From NCBI RefSeq assembly GCF_003315245.1, contig NZ_QNRT01000006.1:1-64000 (forward strand): a DNA stretch of 64,000 bases. Reading direction: 5' to 3'. Both the position numbers and the translations under genes were made by a program. Below the pieces are notes generated by a model, which had not been told where the DNA came from, did not search any database, and saw only the letters and a list, made by a program, of their open reading frames with translations. Each line of letters starts with the position of its first letter. Positions within the stretch are counted from its first letter, which is position 1. Positions 62,099 through 64,000 of this stretch are shown piece by piece. The stretch comes from Arenicella xantha (lineage in GTDB: Bacteria > Pseudomonadota > Gammaproteobacteria > Arenicellales > Arenicellaceae).

Positions 62099-63100
62099 TC
62101 AGCGCACCGTATCAGCCAACACCACACGCTTCAACCCGCACGGATTCATAATATTATCCGCGAGCTTCCTCGCGTATCGTGAGCTTAATATCGGCAGCAG
62201 CGCCAATGAACCAAGCATCAAAACTGATGCCTCCCACTCATTGCGAATATAACCGTAAAGACCCGCGGCGAGTAAGCCCTTCATAACAAACCCATGCAAA
62301 ACATATATGTACAAAGACTCTTCTCCGTACATCGTAAAAAAATGTCGATTCTTTTGCGCCAAAGTTAACAACGCCATGCCCACTGAAAAAGCCGCAATAT
62401 AGATCAACAATCGATAACCCATACCCAGCCACCATTCAACTCCCAAGCCAGAATAAGACCGGCTTCCGTAGAGCCACCGAACATTAATGTTGTTAGCATC
62501 GGGCATAACAATAAGCAGGAGAAGTATTAGCGCAATAAAGCCACCTCCAACCGCCCTACTCATGCGATATGCTTGTATCTTATCCATTATTGACGAATGA
62601 CAATAATGCCCAATAAGGAAGAAGGGGAAAAACACGAATGTCCTTGAAAAGGACAAGTTGTAATCGTAGCTATTCAGTCCACAGGCAAGCCCCAGAACAA
62701 TGGAAAGTGCGATGGGGAACTTAAACTGCGCGACAATCGGTAATAGCATCCGCCATAAAGCCAAACTAAACAGATACCAAAGAATCCAGTAAGGAATTAA
62801 AGGTGATATTACTAAAGCGGTCCTAGAAAAAGCATAATAATCAAATAGTGAATAGACTATTTCTAAACAGACATAAGGAATGACTAGGTTGCCAACGATC
62901 TTTCTGAATAAGGAACTATCAATTTTCGATGCCGTTAACACGCCGGATACATAGGCAAACATTGGCATATGAAATAAGTATATGAATACGTATACGGACT
63001 TAAGCCATTCAAACTTATCAATTAACGGCTCAATAGCATGGCCTACCACCACCAACGAAATCAGATAAAATTTAAAATTGTCTAACACTACATCACGCAT
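62099..63100 (-). CDS. Acyltransferase-3 family membrane protein
   Basis: About 333 residues. The ATG at 63100 is chosen because AAAGG lies 5 nt before it; a GTG two codons upstream is too close to that site. Roughly ten hydrophobic segments are visible. The N-terminal block (DNFKFYLISLVVVGHAIEPL, then YLFHMPMFAYVSG) is typical of the Acyl_transf_3 family, with the conserved His in the first membrane segment. These integral proteins O-acetylate sugars of surface polysaccharide or related molecules; fucose 4-O-acetylase-like members look similar. The substrate is unknown. The gene follows the CWC protein gene by 32 nt and may be read with it. Confidence 0.85.
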   Translation of the reverse strand: MRDVVLDNFKFYLISLVVVGHAIEPLIDKFEWLKSVYVFIYLFHMPMFAYVSGVLTASKIDSSLFRKIVGNLVIPYVCLEIVYSLFDYYAFSRTALVISPLIPYWILWYLFSLALWRMLLPIVAQFKFPIALSIVLGLACGLNSYDYNLSFSRTFVFFPFFLIGHYCHSSIMDKIQAYRMSRAVGGGFIALILLLLIVMPDANNINVRWLYGSRSYSGLGVEWWLGMGYRLLIYIAAFSVGMALLTLAQKNRHFFTMYGEESLYIYVLHGFVMKGLLAAGLYGYIRNEWEASVLMLGSLALLPILSSRYARKLADNIMNPCGLKRVVLADTVR

Positions 63101-63132
63101 AAACACCTTTGATGGTTAATATGTTGACCTGA

Positions 63133-63360
63133 CTAACTACCGTCGATTTTGCGCTTATGTTTCAAAGCACAAGATTTGCAAATGCAGGCTTTGTTTTTAG
63201 CGTCGTTTGGCACCTGATTTAACAAGCTATCAGGAAACGCAATATCACTACTAGTGCACCAGCAACCTCCTCCGTCACTACCAGACACTAGGTTCCCGCA
63301 GTAATTCTCGTTACCGCATAGCGGGCATGTTTTTGCCGATACATTTACGTCTAATTGCAA
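63133..63360 (-). CDS. Cysteine-rich CWC family protein
   Basis: A 75-residue cysteine-rich protein. The motif CPLCGNENYCGN, then GGGCWCTSS, and a C-terminal CICKSCALKHKR identify the Cys_rich_CWC family; the cysteines suggest metal binding. Its function is unknown. The start codon is TTG, supported by AAGGA 6 nt upstream and by the absence of any in-frame ATG. It precedes the acyltransferase gene by 32 nt. Confidence 0.85.
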   Translation of the reverse strand: MQLDVNVSAKTCPLCGNENYCGNLVSGSDGGGCWCTSSDIAFPDSLLNQVPNDAKNKACICKSCALKHKRKIDGS

Positions 63361-63720
63361 AACTGATCCTTAGAAAAAAGTTCGAGTGAATTTCTATATA
63401 GCTTGATAAGATACCTAAAAACTACAAACTTTCCAGCATCACAAACCATCTGAAAAACAACCCATGAACATCTGTTCTTATTTAACTTTTAAGTTCAACT
63501 GCACTCCCGTCGATATCAGCAGTAATGGGTAGTGATTCGTCACGGGACTTAGTAACGAGTATATTTGTTGTTGCCTAACACAGCCGCTAGTAATGCAAGC
63601 ACCAACCTCATTTTGATTATTCAGATACCAAAATCAACGCTCTGCTGTTCAGTTGAAGCACTCGCGATTAATACATCGCAACGGCCATCTGAATTTACCG
63701 CTTGAGTTATTTGCTAATGA
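63361..63720. other. Intergenic region with nothing recognised
   Basis: About 360 bp of AT-rich sequence between two minus-strand genes. No coding frame, hairpin with T-run, repeat or clear promoter was recognised. Confidence 0.5.
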
Positions 63721-63969
63721 TTACTGACCCATTATTTTTAAAGCGATATATGGCGCCACAAAAAACACCAATGTCATAACTTTATAATGACTCAGAAAGT
63801 CAAAATACTTGGCATCAAGTTCCTTTGTACCGACCCCAAACACCTTATTGTGGATCGATATTATCGCTCCCCTCATGAAAACAATAACAATAGTCGCCAA
63901 CATAAGATAAGCAATATTGACCAGTGACGCCCAACCTATTAACTCTGTTAACTGTGAAAGTGTCATCAT
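63721..63969 (-). CDS. DUF6868 family small membrane protein
   Basis: An 82-residue protein with two hydrophobic stretches. The pattern LIGWASLVNIAYLML at the N-terminus, FGVGTKELDAKYF in the middle and VAPYIALKIMG at the C-terminus agrees with DUF6868, small membrane proteins common in gammaproteobacteria, with unknown function. AGGA lies 8 nt before the ATG used; Met2 is an alternative start. Confidence 0.8.
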   Translation of the reverse strand: MMTLSQLTELIGWASLVNIAYLMLATIVIVFMRGAIISIHNKVFGVGTKELDAKYFDFLSHYKVMTLVFFVAPYIALKIMGQ

Positions 63970-64000
63970 AATTTCATTCCTATCGGTGTAGCACTGCGTT

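Overview
The window looks like a chromosomal segment of a Gram-negative, probably marine, gammaproteobacterium of moderate GC. This rests on Sec-exported and lipobox-bearing periplasmic proteins, FeoAB behind a strong Fur box, a GcvA-type LysR regulator, and DUF1428, DUF6868 and Cys-rich-CWC proteins. No rRNA, tRNA, CRISPR array, integrase or transposase was seen, so the genus cannot be fixed.

Region 1 (about 1-54,480, minus strand) is one continuous locus of six tightly packed genes read right to left. The order is a 12,960-residue exported protein; a parvulin-type PPIase lipoprotein; a second SurA/EpsD-like lipoprotein with a degenerate parvulin domain; a 1,050-residue exported protein with a beta-gamma-crystallin domain, Ig-like domains and a carboxypeptidase-regulatory-like domain; a 3,285-residue Sec-exported RHS/YD-repeat protein ending in a HINT domain and a GHH-signature nuclease-like tip; and a 185-residue double-CXXCG protein, probably its immunity protein. 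Gaps between genes are 1-21 nt, so a single transcript of about 54 kb is likely. The giant protein reads as about 21 Ig-like domains, then seven roughly 2-kb modules of (propeller, Big_5, paired TIG), then more Ig-like domains and propellers, TSP3-type Ca-binding spacers, a VWA-like domain and three seven-bladed FG-GAP propellers. I infer a Sec-exported surface or contact system in which the two PPIase-family lipoproteins help the huge beta-rich proteins through the periplasm and the RHS protein carries a polymorphic toxin. No PAAR, VgrG, T1SS, TpsB or autotransporter module is visible, so the route across the outer membrane is open. Downstream of the immunity gene lies a 128-bp direct duplication containing nested dyads.

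Region 2 (54,480-58,450) has an 800-bp divergent intergenic region with an 8-bp inverted repeat, a LysR-type regulator transcribed away from the giant locus, and feoA-feoB in convergent orientation with a promoter overlapping a Fur box.

Region 3 (58,500-64,000, minus strand) holds ordinary housekeeping and small genes: a DUF1428 protein, a VOC protein, MetY, a lipoprotein plus small membrane protein pair, an eight-unit 16-17 bp tandem repeat, an acyltransferase-3 membrane protein, a Cys-rich CWC protein and a DUF6868 protein.
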